Shown here in pieces: positions 34,606 to 45,392 of a stretch of DNA of 64,000 bases. Numbering within the stretch: the first letter of the stretch is position 1; every line of letters starts with the position of its first letter. Under the pieces are notes generated by a model. The model was given only the letters and a program-made list of their open reading frames with translations, was not told the DNA's origin and did not search any database. The DNA is from Thermodesulfobacteriota bacterium (GTDB lineage: Bacteria > Desulfobacterota_D > UBA1144 > Nemesobacterales > CSP1-2), in assembly GCA_035559815.1 (NCBI GenBank), contig DATMAT010000042.1:1-64000 (forward strand), written 5' to 3'. The translations under genes were made by a program, and so were the position numbers.

Positions 34606-37241
34606 CGCCTTATGAGGAAATCTATCTCACTTACGCTGTCTTCTTCCTCCCATTCCCTTTGTTCAGTCGTGCTTTGATATCCGTGGACCTCCTGCCGTAT
34701 CTCCTCCGAATACAAGTCGTCACCCATGGTGTCCACGTTATACGGAATCAAGCCGTAAGGAGTATTGACAAAACGTATCCCGTCCGGGGTTTGAAATTCT
34801 CCCCCGGGGAACTTCTTCAAGGCCTCTCTCATGAAGTCCGTCCATATGGGAAGCGCAGCCCTTCCCCCAGCCTCGCCTTTCCCGAGCGTAGTGTGGTTAT
34901 CTTTACCCACCCATACGCCTGTAACTATCCTCGGGCTAAAACCAATAAACCATGCATCGGTAAAATCATTCGTCGTGCCAGTCTTTCCGGCAATCGGAGC
35001 TAGGGAGGTAAGCTCAAAAGCCCTCCTCCCGGTGCCCTCTCTGACCACTGCCTGGAGCAAGTCGGTCATGATGAACGCCGTTTCCGGTCTAATGGCTCGC
35101 TTTCCACTGTCGTAATGAAAACTTATGGAATTACTCCGCAAGCGTTTTAAAAATTCCTGGGGGGTCAGAAATACTTTATCCCTAGTGGTATTAAAATCTT
35201 CGTCCGGAGCGAGAACATCTTCTTTCACATACTCATCCTCGGTCCGTACATCTCTACCTATCCTTCTGGCAATCTCTTTTATTATTTGCAGTCTCTTTGT
35301 TTCCCGGTCCTCCCTCTCTGCCTCCTCGGTAGAGAGAAATTGATTATTCGTTGTATCCTCGACCAGCTTACCGTCACGGTCGTATATTCGAAGTATAAAC
35401 TTGGGCTCGACTAGTTTACCCCCGGTGGCAAAGACGTTAAAAGCTCTTACCATCTCTATCAACGAAACCTCGGACCCACCGAGGACCAGGGATGGATAAG
35501 GGTTTAGGGTTGAGGTAAAGCCGAACTGCTTTATGTAGCCCAAGGCGTAATTGGGGTCTATTTCCAGCAAAAGTCTCACGCTGGCCAAATTTCTGGATTT
35601 TGCCAGCGCCTCCCTAAGCAGGATTGGCCCCAGGTACCCGCCGTCATAGTTTTGCGGTTCCCAGTTTTTAACGCTCACCGGAATATCGTAAACGATAGTG
35701 GTTTCTGTATACCCTTTATCTATGGCCGCAGAATATACCAAAGGCTTGAACGAAGAACCCGGTTGTCTCAAAGCCTGAGTTGACCGGTTAAACTGAGAAT
35801 CACGAAAATCAAACCCTCCAACCAAAGCCTTGATGTAGCCATTTGTATCCATGGCTAATATTGCCCCCTGAGTCTCCGGCTCATAATAGAGGGACGCCTC
35901 GTATATGCCTTCTACCTCTCTTGTCACTCTTACCTTGACCACGTCGCCGACCCTCAGTTTGGTCTGCACCAGGGAAATACCCCCGTAGCCATTAAGGGGC
36001 GCGTAGTTCTTCGAAAGTGGAAAGGAAAGCCCGTCCACCGGCTTGCCCAGCGGTGTGCTTACCGCGAATCTAAGCTCGTCCGGCCATTTCCCCATAGCTA
36101 AGCTGGCTTTAAAAACACTCGGAGAAATCCCAGTGTTGGATACCTCGGTAACAACCGCCTGGTATGAGTTTCCTGGTTTAATTTCATCGATTTTCTGCGA
36201 TTCTAAAAAATCGCTTATCTCCTTCTGGCTGTTTAAATGTCTCACCACGGTGCCCCTACCCCGCCGCGATTCGAGCTCCAGTATTCCCCGTCTCAGAGAC
36301 CATTGTGCAGCCAGGCTTAAATCTACGTCTACTGTGGTAAATACCGTGTATCCCCCGTTTATCAGTGCCTTAGTCCCAAACCTTCTCTCTATGTGTTGTC
36401 TGACCAGCTCTACCAGATACGGGGCGACCTGGAGATTGGGGGTTCGGGAGGGTAGAATCTTAATCTTGTAGTTTTCCGCCTCCTTTCTCTGCTCTTTGGT
36501 TATAAGATTCTCTTCTTCCATGATTCTAAGTACTAATCTTTGACGGTCTATCGCCCTGTCCGGATATTTGCGTGGAGAATAGTATTCCGGTCTCTTGGGA
36601 AGCCCAGCTAGGAGTGCCGCCTCGGCCAGGTTTATGTCCCGTGCCGATTTGTGAAAGTAGTTTCTGCTGGCGGCTTCGATCCCGTATGTGCCGTCGCCCA
36701 AGTAAATGTGATTAAGATATATGTAGAGAATTTCGTCTTTGGAAAGATTCTTCTCCATTCGGTAGGCCAGTATCGCCTCTTTTATTTTTCGGGTAAAGCT
36801 CCTTTCCGGGGATAGAACCAGATTCTTTGCCACCTGCTGGGTTATGGTGCTCCCTCCCTGGACTATATCTCTTTCCTGAATGTTCTTAACCAGGGCGCCT
36901 ATTATCCGTTTGAAGTCAACACCCTCGTGCTTGAAAAAGCGCTTATCTTCCACGGCGATAAAGGCATTTCGGACATGGGTGGGTATTTGCTCAAGTGGGA
37001 TGAGTTTTCTCTTTTCAGTGGTGAATTCTCCTATTAACTGGCCGTCGACCGAGTAAACTTCGCTAATAAGGCGGGGCTTATAGCCGGTGATTTTGGTGAG
37101 GTCAGGGAGGTCGTAAGTAAAGTACCAAAAGAGAATGTAGGTCGATAATAGCACCAGCACAGTGAGAAAGATAAAACCCAGGAAATAAGGCTTAACCCTT
37201 TTTCCCCTTCGCTTGAGGTTGATTTTTTGTTTTCTTCTCAT
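34602..37241 (-). CDS. mrcA: Penicillin-binding protein 1A, bifunctional peptidoglycan synthase
   Basis: An 879-residue inner-membrane enzyme that polymerises and cross-links peptidoglycan. A basic N-terminus leads to a membrane helix (about 18-41). The GT51 glycosyltransferase domain carries catalytic Glu98 in FIAVEDKRFFKHEGVD, then GGSTITQQVAKNL and KIKEAILAYRMEKNLSK. The transpeptidase domain has Ser496-x-x-Lys499 (GSSFKP), SRN, and KTGTTNDFTDAWF. An OB-like insert lies between them. Length is normal for PBP1A. It is divergent from the small gene at 37278. Confidence 0.93.
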   Translation of the reverse strand: MRRKQKINLKRRGKRVKPYFLGFIFLTVLVLLSTYILFWYFTYDLPDLTKITGYKPRLISEVYSVDGQLIGEFTTEKRKLIPLEQIPTHVRNAFIAVEDKRFFKHEGVDFKRIIGALVKNIQERDIVQGGSTITQQVAKNLVLSPERSFTRKIKEAILAYRMEKNLSKDEILYIYLNHIYLGDGTYGIEAASRNYFHKSARDINLAEAALLAGLPKRPEYYSPRKYPDRAIDRQRLVLRIMEEENLITKEQRKEAENYKIKILPSRTPNLQVAPYLVELVRQHIERRFGTKALINGGYTVFTTVDVDLSLAAQWSLRRGILELESRRGRGTVVRHLNSQKEISDFLESQKIDEIKPGNSYQAVVTEVSNTGISPSVFKASLAMGKWPDELRFAVSTPLGKPVDGLSFPLSKNYAPLNGYGGISLVQTKLRVGDVVKVRVTREVEGIYEASLYYEPETQGAILAMDTNGYIKALVGGFDFRDSQFNRSTQALRQPGSSFKPLVYSAAIDKGYTETTIVYDIPVSVKNWEPQNYDGGYLGPILLREALAKSRNLASVRLLLEIDPNYALGYIKQFGFTSTLNPYPSLVLGGSEVSLIEMVRAFNVFATGGKLVEPKFILRIYDRDGKLVEDTTNNQFLSTEEAEREDRETKRLQIIKEIARRIGRDVRTEDEYVKEDVLAPDEDFNTTRDKVFLTPQEFLKRLRSNSISFHYDSGKRAIRPETAFIMTDLLQAVVREGTGRRAFELTSLAPIAGKTGTTNDFTDAWFIGFSPRIVTGVWVGKDNHTTLGKGEAGGRAALPIWTDFMREALKKFPGGEFQTPDGIRFVNTPYGLIPYNVDTMGDDLYSEEIRQEVHGYQSTTEQREWEEEDSVSEIDFLIRR

Positions 37242-37277
37242 GTTAACTCAATTTGTAATCAGTTATTATAACTAAAT

Positions 37278-37484
37278 ATGGCAGAAATAAAAAACAACCA
37301 GGTGTCCTTCGATGCTTATATTCGCAGCATAGAAGACCAGGAATTAAAAGGAATCCTGCTTAAGCTAAAAAACGAGATGCGAAAGCCGGATGTTCCCTGG
37401 GAGACGATAAAGAAAATTCTGCAGTCCTTGATGGATAAGGACAAAGAAGTTCTCAAAGAGGTAGCTCTACTTATATTAAAGTAA
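37278..37484 (+). CDS. Small helical hypothetical protein, 68 residues
   Basis: I do not recognise it. The sequence is Lys/Glu-rich and predicted almost all helical (DAYIRSIEDQELKGILLKLK, then PWETIKKILQSLMDKDKEVL), ending in hydrophobic VALLILK. It lies 36 bases from the divergent PBP1A start and 92 bases before cysteine synthase. No strong Shine-Dalgarno. The coding character is plausible but not proven. Confidence 0.45.
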   Translation: MAEIKNNQVSFDAYIRSIEDQELKGILLKLKNEMRKPDVPWETIKKILQSLMDKDKEVLKEVALLILK

Positions 37485-37576
37485 CTGTAAAATTTACTGG
37501 CTAAAAAAATTCAAACTCAGTTGTTTTTATACATTCCTACCATTATTATTAATACAACAAACACTCTTAGTGACAC

Positions 37577-38518
37577 ATGGTGAATACCCTTCGCAGTGTA
37601 AACAGCGTCTTAGACCTGATCGGAAATACCCCGGTGATAAGGCTCAAAAAAACAGTACCGGAGATGGCGGCAACGGTCTGGGCAAAACTGGAGAACCTGA
37701 ACCCGGCGGGGAGCGTTAAGGAAAGAATATGCTTGAAAATGATCGAAGTGGCGGAGAGAGAGGGAAAGATCAGACCGGGAAAGAGCGTAATCGTCGAGCC
37801 TACGAGCGGTAACACCGGAATCGGGCTTGCACTCCTTTGCGCGGTGAAGGGATATAGATTAATCCTGACCATGCCCGATGATATGAGTCTAGAGAGAAGG
37901 CTTCTCTTGGCAGCCTACGGAGCGGAACTGGTCTTAACCCCGGCCGAGGAGAAAATGGAGGGAGCGGTAAGGGCAGCCGAGAATATAGTAAAGGAGGACC
38001 CGAACGCCTTCATGCCACAACAGTTTAAAAACCAGGCCAACCCGGAAGCGCACAGATTAACCACCGGGCCGGAGATACTGGAGCAGGTCCCTGGGGAGAT
38101 TCACGCCTTCGTCAGCGGCGTCGGGACCGGTGGGACAATCACCGGTGTTGGAGAAATACTGAGGAAACACTTTCCCCAAATACACATAGTGGCGGTAGAG
38201 CCGGCCGAATCCGCCGTCTTGTCCGGGAAGGAGCCACACGTACACGATATACAGGGAATAGGAGCAGGCTTCGTTCCTGACATCCTCAACACGAAAATCT
38301 ACGACGAGATAATGACCATAAGCGGTCGAGAGGCCAGGGCGTTCACTAAACTATTAGCCAAGGAAGAGGGACTACTGGTGGGTATATCTGCCGGAGCGGC
38401 CGGGTTAGCGGCAGTAAGAATAGCGGAAAGGCTCGGGCCGAGTAAACAGGTTGTGACCATATTCTGTGACACCGGTGAAAGGTATTTAAGCACCGAGGTA
38501 TTCAAGGAAATTCAATAA
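37577..38518 (+). CDS. cysK: Cysteine synthase (O-acetylserine sulfhydrylase)
   Basis: A 313-residue PLP enzyme making cysteine from O-acetylserine and sulfide. Motifs: IGNTPVIRL near the start, Schiff-base Lys48 in NPAGSVKER, substrate loop TSGNTG (76-81), phosphate loop GVGTGGTITGVG and a late SAGAAGLAAVR. CysM-type enzymes are close relatives and cannot be excluded. Single gene; ribosome site weak. Confidence 0.9.
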   Translation: MVNTLRSVNSVLDLIGNTPVIRLKKTVPEMAATVWAKLENLNPAGSVKERICLKMIEVAEREGKIRPGKSVIVEPTSGNTGIGLALLCAVKGYRLILTMPDDMSLERRLLLAAYGAELVLTPAEEKMEGAVRAAENIVKEDPNAFMPQQFKNQANPEAHRLTTGPEILEQVPGEIHAFVSGVGTGGTITGVGEILRKHFPQIHIVAVEPAESAVLSGKEPHVHDIQGIGAGFVPDILNTKIYDEIMTISGREARAFTKLLAKEEGLLVGISAGAAGLAAVRIAERLGPSKQVVTIFCDTGERYLSTEVFKEIQ

Positions 38519-38600
38519 AAACTGTATCTTATGTTGAAAAGTCTAGTATGTATGCTATCATTTTTTTTGAATTAAAATTTACCAATGAAACGAGGGAGAA

Positions 38601-40475
38601 TTGAGCAGCCAGCTTTTTAAAAATCTGCTTTTATGGTTAGTTATTTTTATAGCTATAATTGCCTTATATCAACTAATAAATACCCCTCAGAGCAACTACA
38701 AAGATATACCTTATAGCCAGTTCCTCAAAAGCCTCGACCAGGGAGAGATAGATAAGGTTGAATTTAAGGGCGAGGAAATAAAGGGCACATACAAAGGTGA
38801 AATTCAAAACGGGTTCAAGACTACCGGGCCGGCTAGCGACGACCTGATCAAAACTCTGAAGGAAAAAGACATTGCGTTCAGCTTCTCCGAAAATAGAGAA
38901 GGTTCGCTGACGCACATACTACTTAATTGGGCCCCCCTGATTTTATTGATAGTAATAATGGTTTTATTCATGCGGCAGATACAGACAGGCGGCACCAAGG
39001 CTATGTCTTTTGGAAAAAGCCGCGCCAGGATGCTCAACGAAAACCAAAATAAGACCACGTTTAAGGATGTAGCGGGTATAGATGAGGCTAAAGAGGAAGT
39101 ACAAGAGATAGTTGAATTCCTGAAGAACCCCAAGAAATTCACCCGCCTCGGCGGACGGATACCAAAAGGAGTTTTGCTGGTAGGACCTCCCGGTACCGGG
39201 AAGACACTACTGGCCAAGGCTATAGCCGGAGAGGCCGGTGTGCCGTTTTTCATCATAAGCGGAAGCGACTTCGTAGAAATGTTCGTGGGCGTGGGTGCAT
39301 CGAGGGTGAGAGACCTTTTTGTGCAAGCAAAGCGTCATGCCCCCTGTATCATATTCGTCGATGAACTGGATGCGGTAGGAAGACACCGAGGAGCGGGCTT
39401 GGGGGGCGGGCACGACGAAAGAGAGCAGACCCTAAACCAGCTTCTGGTGGAGATGGATGGTTTTGAAGCCAACGAGGGAATAATAGTTATTGCCGCCACC
39501 AACCGTCCGGACGTGCTTGACCCGGCGCTTCTCCGTCCGGGGAGGTTCGATCGTCAGGTGGTTGTCCCCAGGCCTGATGTCAGGGGAAGGGAAGAAATAC
39601 TGAAGGTGCACACGAAAAATACCCCTTTAAACGAAGACGTTAACCTCTCCCTTATTGCCCGTTCCACCCCTGGTTTCTCCGGTGCCGACCTCCAGAACCT
39701 GGTGAACGAGTCCGCTCTTCATGCCGCACGCCTGGGCAGGACGCAGATCAACATGGAGGATTTCGAATACGCTAAAGACAAGGTGATCATGGGCGTGGAG
39801 AGAAAGAGCCTCATCATCAGCGACAAAGAAAAAAAGATAACTGCGTATCACGAGGGTGGCCATGCGCTTGTGGCAAAACTCACACCCGGAACAGACCCGA
39901 TACATAAAGTAACCATCATTCCCCGGGGGCTGGCCCTAGGGGTCACACAGCAACTGCCCATAGAGGATAAGTACACCCTTTCTAAGGCTTATTTGAATAA
40001 TACTATAATGGTTCTCCTTGGTGGAAGAGCAGCGGAAGAGATAATATTCGAGGAGCAAACCAGTGGAGCGGGCAACGACCTGGAGAGAGCCACGGAGATC
40101 GCCAGAAAGATGGTCTGCGAATGGGGAATGAGCGACAAGGTGGGGCCGGTGACATTCGGCAAAGGGGAAGAGCAGATATTTTTGGGCAAGGAGTTGTCAA
40201 GACATAAAGACTACAGCGAAGCAACCGCTGTAGAAATCGATAACGAGATAAAGAAAATAGTGACCGAGAACTATCAAAGGGCCAAGGCCGTTCTCGAAAA
40301 GAATATAGAACTACTCCACACACTGGCCGAAGTCCTGCTGGATAAGGAAGTAGTCGACGGAAAAGAACTGGACGACATCGTAAAAAAGATCAGACCGGAG
40401 TATCCATCTTGGGAAAGCGGGCTTAGTCAAAAAGGCGCAGTCGCACTCAGGACAAAAACTGTTGACGAGCTGTAA
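38601..40475 (+). CDS. ftsH: ATP-dependent zinc metalloprotease FtsH
   Basis: A 624-residue membrane-bound AAA+ protease that degrades unneeded or damaged membrane and regulatory proteins. It starts at a TTG after GAGGGAG. Two membrane helices (about 8-24 and 108-126) flank a periplasmic loop. Walker A GPPGTGKT is at 195-202, Walker [12 protein letters not shown], second region of homology [17 protein letters not shown], and the zinc site HEGGH at 417-421. Length and order are standard. It begins the block that continues with folP and cdaA, with an 80-base gap before folP. Confidence 0.95.
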   Translation: MSSQLFKNLLLWLVIFIAIIALYQLINTPQSNYKDIPYSQFLKSLDQGEIDKVEFKGEEIKGTYKGEIQNGFKTTGPASDDLIKTLKEKDIAFSFSENREGSLTHILLNWAPLILLIVIMVLFMRQIQTGGTKAMSFGKSRARMLNENQNKTTFKDVAGIDEAKEEVQEIVEFLKNPKKFTRLGGRIPKGVLLVGPPGTGKTLLAKAIAGEAGVPFFIISGSDFVEMFVGVGASRVRDLFVQAKRHAPCIIFVDELDAVGRHRGAGLGGGHDEREQTLNQLLVEMDGFEANEGIIVIAATNRPDVLDPALLRPGRFDRQVVVPRPDVRGREEILKVHTKNTPLNEDVNLSLIARSTPGFSGADLQNLVNESALHAARLGRTQINMEDFEYAKDKVIMGVERKSLIISDKEKKITAYHEGGHALVAKLTPGTDPIHKVTIIPRGLALGVTQQLPIEDKYTLSKAYLNNTIMVLLGGRAAEEIIFEEQTSGAGNDLERATEIARKMVCEWGMSDKVGPVTFGKGEEQIFLGKELSRHKDYSEATAVEIDNEIKKIVTENYQRAKAVLEKNIELLHTLAEVLLDKEVVDGKELDDIVKKIRPEYPSWESGLSQKGAVALRTKTVDEL

Positions 40476-40527
40476 AAGCTAATACTCTAATCAACCGATC
40501 TGTATCATAATCATTACGTACTCCTGA

Positions 40528-40549
40528 AAAGACTGAATTCAAAGTCTTT
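40528..40549 (+). promoter_or_regulatory. Hairpin AAAGACT...AGTCTTT just before folP
   Basis: Perfect 7-base arms around GAATTCAA, ending six bases before the folP ATG. It could form in the transcript and affect initiation; there is no U-run, so it is not a typical terminator. Confidence 0.3.
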
Positions 40550-40555
40550 AGAAGA

Positions 40556-41476
40556 ATGAACCCAGGATACAAACCTCGACCCGAGGATAAATATTTAAAC
40601 CAAGTTGAGCCAATCTCCCCTGCTCCGCGCTGCGTAAAGGACTTCATTTTCAGGGATAGAAAAGTGGTTTTGGGGCTGAGGACATATATTATGGGCATAC
40701 TTAATGTAACCCCCGACTCTTTTTATGATGGCGGAAGGCACTTCAAGCCGGATGATGCGCTAAGGCAGGCCGAGAGGATGATAGATGAGGGAGCAGACAT
40801 AATAGATATTGGCGGAGAATCAACGAGGCCCGGGTCGACGGGGGTATCGGAGGAAGAAGAGCTAAAGCGAGTAATCCCGGTTATAAGAGAGGTCACAAAA
40901 AGATTTGACCTTACTTTATCGATCGATACAACTAAAGCAAAGGTGGCCGAGGAAGCCTTGGAAGAGGGTGTATCTATAGTGAACGATATAAGCGGGCTAC
41001 TGTTTGACCCCAGAGTTGCGGAGGTAGCCGCAAAATATGGCGCCGGCCTAATTCTAATGCATACCTCCTCCCGCCCCAGGGATATGCAGAATAAAACAGG
41101 GTATAGTTCACTTATCGATGACGTGATGAATTCCCTGAGACGGTCAATAGAGTTGGCTGAGGATAAAGGAGTACATCCGGAGAGCATTTTAATCGACCCT
41201 GGATTCGGGTTCGGAAAAACAGCCGAACAGAACCTGGTGCTCCTAAAACATCTAAGCCGGTTTCTCGGCCTGGGCAAGCCCATATTAATCGGCACTTCGA
41301 GAAAATCCTTTATCGGTAGGGTACTGGGCCATGACCTGCCGGAAGATAGGCTTGAGGGAACCGCCGCAACAATAGCCATCGGAATTATGAATTCGGCTTC
41401 GGTTGTTCGGGTCCACGATGTGCTTTATATGAAAAGGGTGGCGGAAATTACGGATGCGGTTATTAACGCTAATTAA
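40556..41476 (+). CDS. folP: Dihydropteroate synthase
   Basis: Joins p-aminobenzoate to the pterin pyrophosphate in folate synthesis. Of 306 residues, the first 45 are an extension; then come the signatures MGILNVTPDSFYDGGRHF, IDIGGESTRPGS, LSIDTTKAKVAEEAL, VNDISGL, ILIDPGFGFGKT and GTSRKSFIG. The N-terminal part may partly reflect a later true start, but no better ribosome site is visible. Lies between ftsH and cdaA, a conserved order. Confidence 0.94.
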   Translation: MNPGYKPRPEDKYLNQVEPISPAPRCVKDFIFRDRKVVLGLRTYIMGILNVTPDSFYDGGRHFKPDDALRQAERMIDEGADIIDIGGESTRPGSTGVSEEEELKRVIPVIREVTKRFDLTLSIDTTKAKVAEEALEEGVSIVNDISGLLFDPRVAEVAAKYGAGLILMHTSSRPRDMQNKTGYSSLIDDVMNSLRRSIELAEDKGVHPESILIDPGFGFGKTAEQNLVLLKHLSRFLGLGKPILIGTSRKSFIGRVLGHDLPEDRLEGTAATIAIGIMNSASVVRVHDVLYMKRVAEITDAVINAN

Positions 41477-41493
41477 AACCTCAGGAACGAACC

Positions 41494-42327
41494 ATGTTCG
41501 ACGCTATTTTTAATTTTAGATACCTCTGGGATGCAGTAGATATATTATTAGTGGCCGGAATCATCTATTACCTCCTCAGCCTGATCGAGGGAACGCGTGC
41601 CGTCCAAATTCTTTCCGGGCTCATCGCTTTGTTTGCACTTTATTTCGCATCCCAGAGATGGGAATTATTTACCCTCAACTGGATCTTGGGACATTTTCTG
41701 GGCTCCATCATTATAATTGCGGTGATCCTATTCCAGAACGATATACGCAGGGCCCTGGCCGCACTGGGTAGGAATCCTCTTCTCCTAAAAATCTCCCGTG
41801 GGAAATCGGAAGAGTTGGTCGTTGATGAAGTGGTGAAAGCAACCAGCTTCCTGGCTAATCGCCGAATCGGCGCCCTTATTGCCATCGAGAAAACGAACAG
41901 CCTGGCGGACTTTGTCGAAATCGGCATGAAAATAGACGCCTGGGTATCCAGAGAGCTTATCATAAGCATATTCAACACATCCTCCCCACTTCACGACGGA
42001 GGAATGATCATCGGTAGTAACAAGATCCTGTCCGCCGGTTCTTTTTTCCCGTTGGCTACAGACCCGGACCTGGAAAGGGAGCTGGGAACAAGGCATAGAG
42101 CGGCTATAGGGCTATCCAGAGAGACAGATGCAATCGTGGTTGTGGTCTCGGAAGAGACCGGAACAATATCTCTCGCCTCCGAGGGCAACTTGACCAGGGG
42201 GTTGGATGCAACTTCACTCTATAATCGTCTCCTCGACCTTCTGGTAATAGGAAGACAGCAATCTGAAAACTATGGTATTTTTGACCGCATCGTTAAAGGA
42301 AAGCGAGTAGAAAAAAACAGTGCTTAA
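41494..42327 (+). CDS. cdaA: Diadenylate cyclase CdaA
   Basis: Makes cyclic di-AMP from two ATP at the membrane. Three hydrophobic segments (about 13-30, 36-52, 64-80) precede the DisA_N catalytic domain (about 100-255) with LHDGGMIIGSNKI (Asp168, Gly169) and GTRHRAAIG (Arg200, His201, Arg202). The DGA motif is DGG here, a common variant. Its stop overlaps the start of the YbbR gene by eight bases, so the synthase and its regulator are translationally coupled; glmM follows. Confidence 0.93.
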   Translation: MFDAIFNFRYLWDAVDILLVAGIIYYLLSLIEGTRAVQILSGLIALFALYFASQRWELFTLNWILGHFLGSIIIIAVILFQNDIRRALAALGRNPLLLKISRGKSEELVVDEVVKATSFLANRRIGALIAIEKTNSLADFVEIGMKIDAWVSRELIISIFNTSSPLHDGGMIIGSNKILSAGSFFPLATDPDLERELGTRHRAAIGLSRETDAIVVVVSEETGTISLASEGNLTRGLDATSLYNRLLDLLVIGRQQSENYGIFDRIVKGKRVEKNSA

Positions 42328-43273
42328 AAAGCTCGATGAGATATCCCGAAATATATTTTTCAAGAATGTTGGTAAGAAAATCTTAGCCATCACCATTGCC
42401 GTATTTCTTTGGTTTATAGCCAACGTTGAACATGATATCGAGAAGAGTTTGTCCATAAATGTGAATTACGTAAACTTACCCTCTGACCTGGTTATCGTGA
42501 ACAAACCCCCGGAGAAACTCAACATCAGGATTCGCGGTTCCCGCACCCAGCTATCCTCCATTTCTCCGCGTAATATAGCCTTCACCGTCGACCTGGCCAA
42601 CGCATCCCCCGGTCTCTCTAAGTTCGAGGTGCAAACAGACCAAATCAAGACGCCCCGGGGAGTGCTCGTCACCGGAATAACCCCGGCTGAGATCAAGGTG
42701 GATATAGACAAATTGATGGTCAAAGAAGTCGATGTGAGGCCGGTAATCGAGGGTCCTGCCGATACCGGATATGAGGTGGTCGGTGTGCCTACCGTAGACC
42801 CCAGCAAGGTGGAGATCAGGGGGCCAAGAAGCATCGTGTCCAAGGTCGAGCGCTTGAACACCGACTCGATATCGGTGGTCGGAGTGAGGTCGAAATTTAC
42901 CATCCAAGTTCCTCTAAAGCCAGTAAATCCGCTCGTCGACGTCGTCAAAGATGAGATTGTAAGGGTCACGGTGGACATACAGGAACAGATAGTGGAGAAG
43001 CAGTTTAAAAACATAGATATAAAACTGGTTAACTTTGATGACCGGGAAGTGGAGCCGTTGGGTCCTATGAAAGCGGAATTGGAATTTGAAGGCCCCTACA
43101 GTATAATCCGGGACCTGAACAGTGATGATATAAACGTTTATGTCGATGGCCATAATCTAAAAAACAGTCAGCAGAAGCGGGTAGAGTTACAGATAGACGT
43201 AATCTATCCGCATCCGGAGCTTATTACGTTGAAGAAAAAGACACCGAAAGTGGTAGAGGTTAAACTCAACTGA
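42320..43273 (+). CDS. YbbR-domain protein (CdaR-like)
   Basis: A 317-residue protein starting at GTG inside the end of cdaA. One membrane helix (about 19-35; KILAITIAVFLWFIANVEHD) is followed by YbbR repeats outside the membrane, seen as SLSINVNYVNLPSDLVIVNKPPEKLNIRIRG-like units (here split over residues 43-75), about three to four in all. In Firmicutes, CdaR binds CdaA and tunes its activity; the coupled position implies the same role. The stop codon touches the glmM start. Confidence 0.88.
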   Translation: MLKKLDEISRNIFFKNVGKKILAITIAVFLWFIANVEHDIEKSLSINVNYVNLPSDLVIVNKPPEKLNIRIRGSRTQLSSISPRNIAFTVDLANASPGLSKFEVQTDQIKTPRGVLVTGITPAEIKVDIDKLMVKEVDVRPVIEGPADTGYEVVGVPTVDPSKVEIRGPRSIVSKVERLNTDSISVVGVRSKFTIQVPLKPVNPLVDVVKDEIVRVTVDIQEQIVEKQFKNIDIKLVNFDDREVEPLGPMKAELEFEGPYSIIRDLNSDDINVYVDGHNLKNSQQKRVELQIDVIYPHPELITLKKKTPKVVEVKLN

Positions 43274-44662
43274 ATGGAGGAAGGAGGGTTGAAAGAGCGA
43301 TACAAACACCTATTCGGGACAGATGGGGTGCGGGGCGTAGCAAACCTGGAGCCCATGACTGCGGAGATGAGCCTCAAATTGGGTAAGGCTCTTACCCATA
43401 TACTGAAGGAGCAGAAGTCGGACTCCAAGAAACCGAAAGTGGTGATCGGGAAGGATACCCGGCTTTCCGGCTATATGTTTGAGCAGGCAATCTCCGCCGG
43501 TATTGCCTCTATGGGTGCCGACGTGCTTCTGGTGGGACCGCTTCCCACGCCGGCAATAGCATTCCTGACGGTGAGCATGCGCGCCGACGCCGGGGTGGTA
43601 ATTTCGGCCTCTCATAACCCGTTTGAGGACAACGGAATAAAGTTCTTCGACCGATTCGGGTTCAAACTGCCCGATGAAAAGGAACTGGAGATAGAAGAGC
43701 TCATCCTGAGCAAAAGGGTGAACAAGCTGAGTGTTCCGTCCGGAGAGATTGGAAAGGTTACCAGAATCGATGACGCCGCTGGTAGATATGTAGTTTTTGT
43801 GAAGAACACCTTCCCCAAGGACTTAACACTCGAAGGGGTTAGAATCGTCCTCGATTGTGCCAACGGCGCCGCCTATAAAGTTTCCCCTATAGTGTTCCAG
43901 GAGCTAGGGGCAGATGTTATCACCATCGGGGTTAACCCCGATGGCAGAAACATAAACACCGAATGCGGGGCCATAAACCCGGGCTTACTCAAAAAGTGGG
44001 TTCTCGAAACCGGCGCCGACCTGGGCATAGCCTTGGATGGAGATGCGGACAGGATTATTTTATGCGATGAGATGGGAGAGGAAGTAGATGGAGATAAAAT
44101 AATGGCCATTTGTGCGGATGAGTTGATGGAGCAGGGACGACTGGGCAAAAACACCGTAGTGGCGACGGTAATGAGCAATATGGCTCTAGAAACCTTTTTA
44201 GAAGAGAAAGGGGGTAGTCTGGTCAGGACGCCGGTTGGAGATAGATACGTGGTCGAAGAGATGAGGAAAAGGGGATGCAACTTTGGCGGCGAAAAATCCG
44301 GACATATAGTATGCATGGACCACACTACCACCGGGGATGGGACGCTGGCCGCCCTGCAAATATTAGCTATCATGAGAAGAAAGCAGGCTAGGCTCTCCGA
44401 GCTTTCCAGGATAATAGAGCTATACCCACAGATCTTAATCAATGTCCGAGTGGCCGAGAAAAAACCCTTCCAGAACATAGACGGGCTCGATAAGCTCATA
44501 AAGGTGTGTGAAGAAAGGCTCAAGGCCCGCGGAAGAATAAATCTTCGGTACTCCGGGACCGAACCTCTAGCCCGGGTCATGGTGGAGGGTGAGAGTGAAT
44601 CGCTCATAGGGGAAATTGCCGAACAAATCGCGTCTGTACTGAGAAAGGAGATAGGGGATTAA
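43274..44662 (+). CDS. glmM: Phosphoglucosamine mutase
   Basis: Converts glucosamine-6-phosphate to glucosamine-1-phosphate for peptidoglycan and lipopolysaccharide. Motifs: FGTDGVRG, phosphoserine Ser113 in [14 protein letters not shown], metal loop ALDGDADRI, sugar loop GGEKSGHI and phosphate loop [12 protein letters not shown]. The ATG at 43274 directly follows the ybbR stop, but a TTG at 43289 lies eight bases after GGAGG and would give a more usual N-terminus, so the start is uncertain. Known in other bacteria to bind CdaA and restrain it. Confidence 0.95.
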   Translation: MEEGGLKERYKHLFGTDGVRGVANLEPMTAEMSLKLGKALTHILKEQKSDSKKPKVVIGKDTRLSGYMFEQAISAGIASMGADVLLVGPLPTPAIAFLTVSMRADAGVVISASHNPFEDNGIKFFDRFGFKLPDEKELEIEELILSKRVNKLSVPSGEIGKVTRIDDAAGRYVVFVKNTFPKDLTLEGVRIVLDCANGAAYKVSPIVFQELGADVITIGVNPDGRNINTECGAINPGLLKKWVLETGADLGIALDGDADRIILCDEMGEEVDGDKIMAICADELMEQGRLGKNTVVATVMSNMALETFLEEKGGSLVRTPVGDRYVVEEMRKRGCNFGGEKSGHIVCMDHTTTGDGTLAALQILAIMRRKQARLSELSRIIELYPQILINVRVAEKKPFQNIDGLDKLIKVCEERLKARGRINLRYSGTEPLARVMVEGESESLIGEIAEQIASVLRKEIGD

Positions 44663-44665
44663 GTC

Positions 44666-45379
44666 ATGCCTAGACTGAACGTGAATATAGACCATGTGGC
44701 TACCTTGAGGCAAGCCAGAAGGGGTACGGACCCGGACCCGGTTCTAGCAGCCTACCTAGCGGAGATAGCTGGTGCGGACGGTATTGTGGTGCACCTACGC
44801 GAGGACCGGAGACACATACAAATTAGAGACCTACATATACTCAGACAAACGGTGAAGACAAAACTAAATTTGGAGATGGCCCCCACCAGTGAGATGGTGG
44901 GGATTGCACTGGATGTGAAGCCGAATATGGTGACGCTGGTGCCGGAGAAGAGAGAGGAGATAACCACCGAAGGCGGATTAAACGTGATAGATAATCATCG
45001 GGTGGTGTCCGAGGTGGTGAAAAGGCTCAAGGAGGGTGGATTGTTCGTCAGTCTTTTCATAGACCCGGACCAGGAACAGATCAAGGCATCGAGGAACACC
45101 GATGCCGATATGGTCGAGCTTCACACCGGGCACTACGCCGAGGCAAAAAATGAGCAAATAAGAAAGGAGGAGTTCAAGAAGATCGAATACTCAGTGAAGA
45201 TCGCTCTGGACCATGATTTAAGGATCTCCGCAGGGCATGGCCTGGATTACAAGAACGTGAGGATGATTGCTTCTATAAGCGATATAGAGGAGCTGAACAT
45301 AGGCTTCAGCATCATAGCCCGTTCGTTAATCGTGGGGATGGAAAAAGCGGTTAGAGAGATGATTGAAATTTGTCGATGA
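44666..45379 (+). CDS. pdxJ: Pyridoxine 5'-phosphate synthase
   Basis: Last ring-closing step of the DXP-dependent vitamin B6 route. The 237 residues show [23 protein letters not shown] at the start (split by the family as the DXP site), [55 protein letters not shown] and [13 protein letters not shown]. Three bases separate it from glmM and acpS follows at once, the well-known pdxJ-acpS pair. Confidence 0.95.
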   Translation: MPRLNVNIDHVATLRQARRGTDPDPVLAAYLAEIAGADGIVVHLREDRRHIQIRDLHILRQTVKTKLNLEMAPTSEMVGIALDVKPNMVTLVPEKREEITTEGGLNVIDNHRVVSEVVKRLKEGGLFVSLFIDPDQEQIKASRNTDADMVELHTGHYAEAKNEQIRKEEFKKIEYSVKIALDHDLRISAGHGLDYKNVRMIASISDIEELNIGFSIIARSLIVGMEKAVREMIEICR

Positions 45380-45392
45380 CGTCGATATTGAT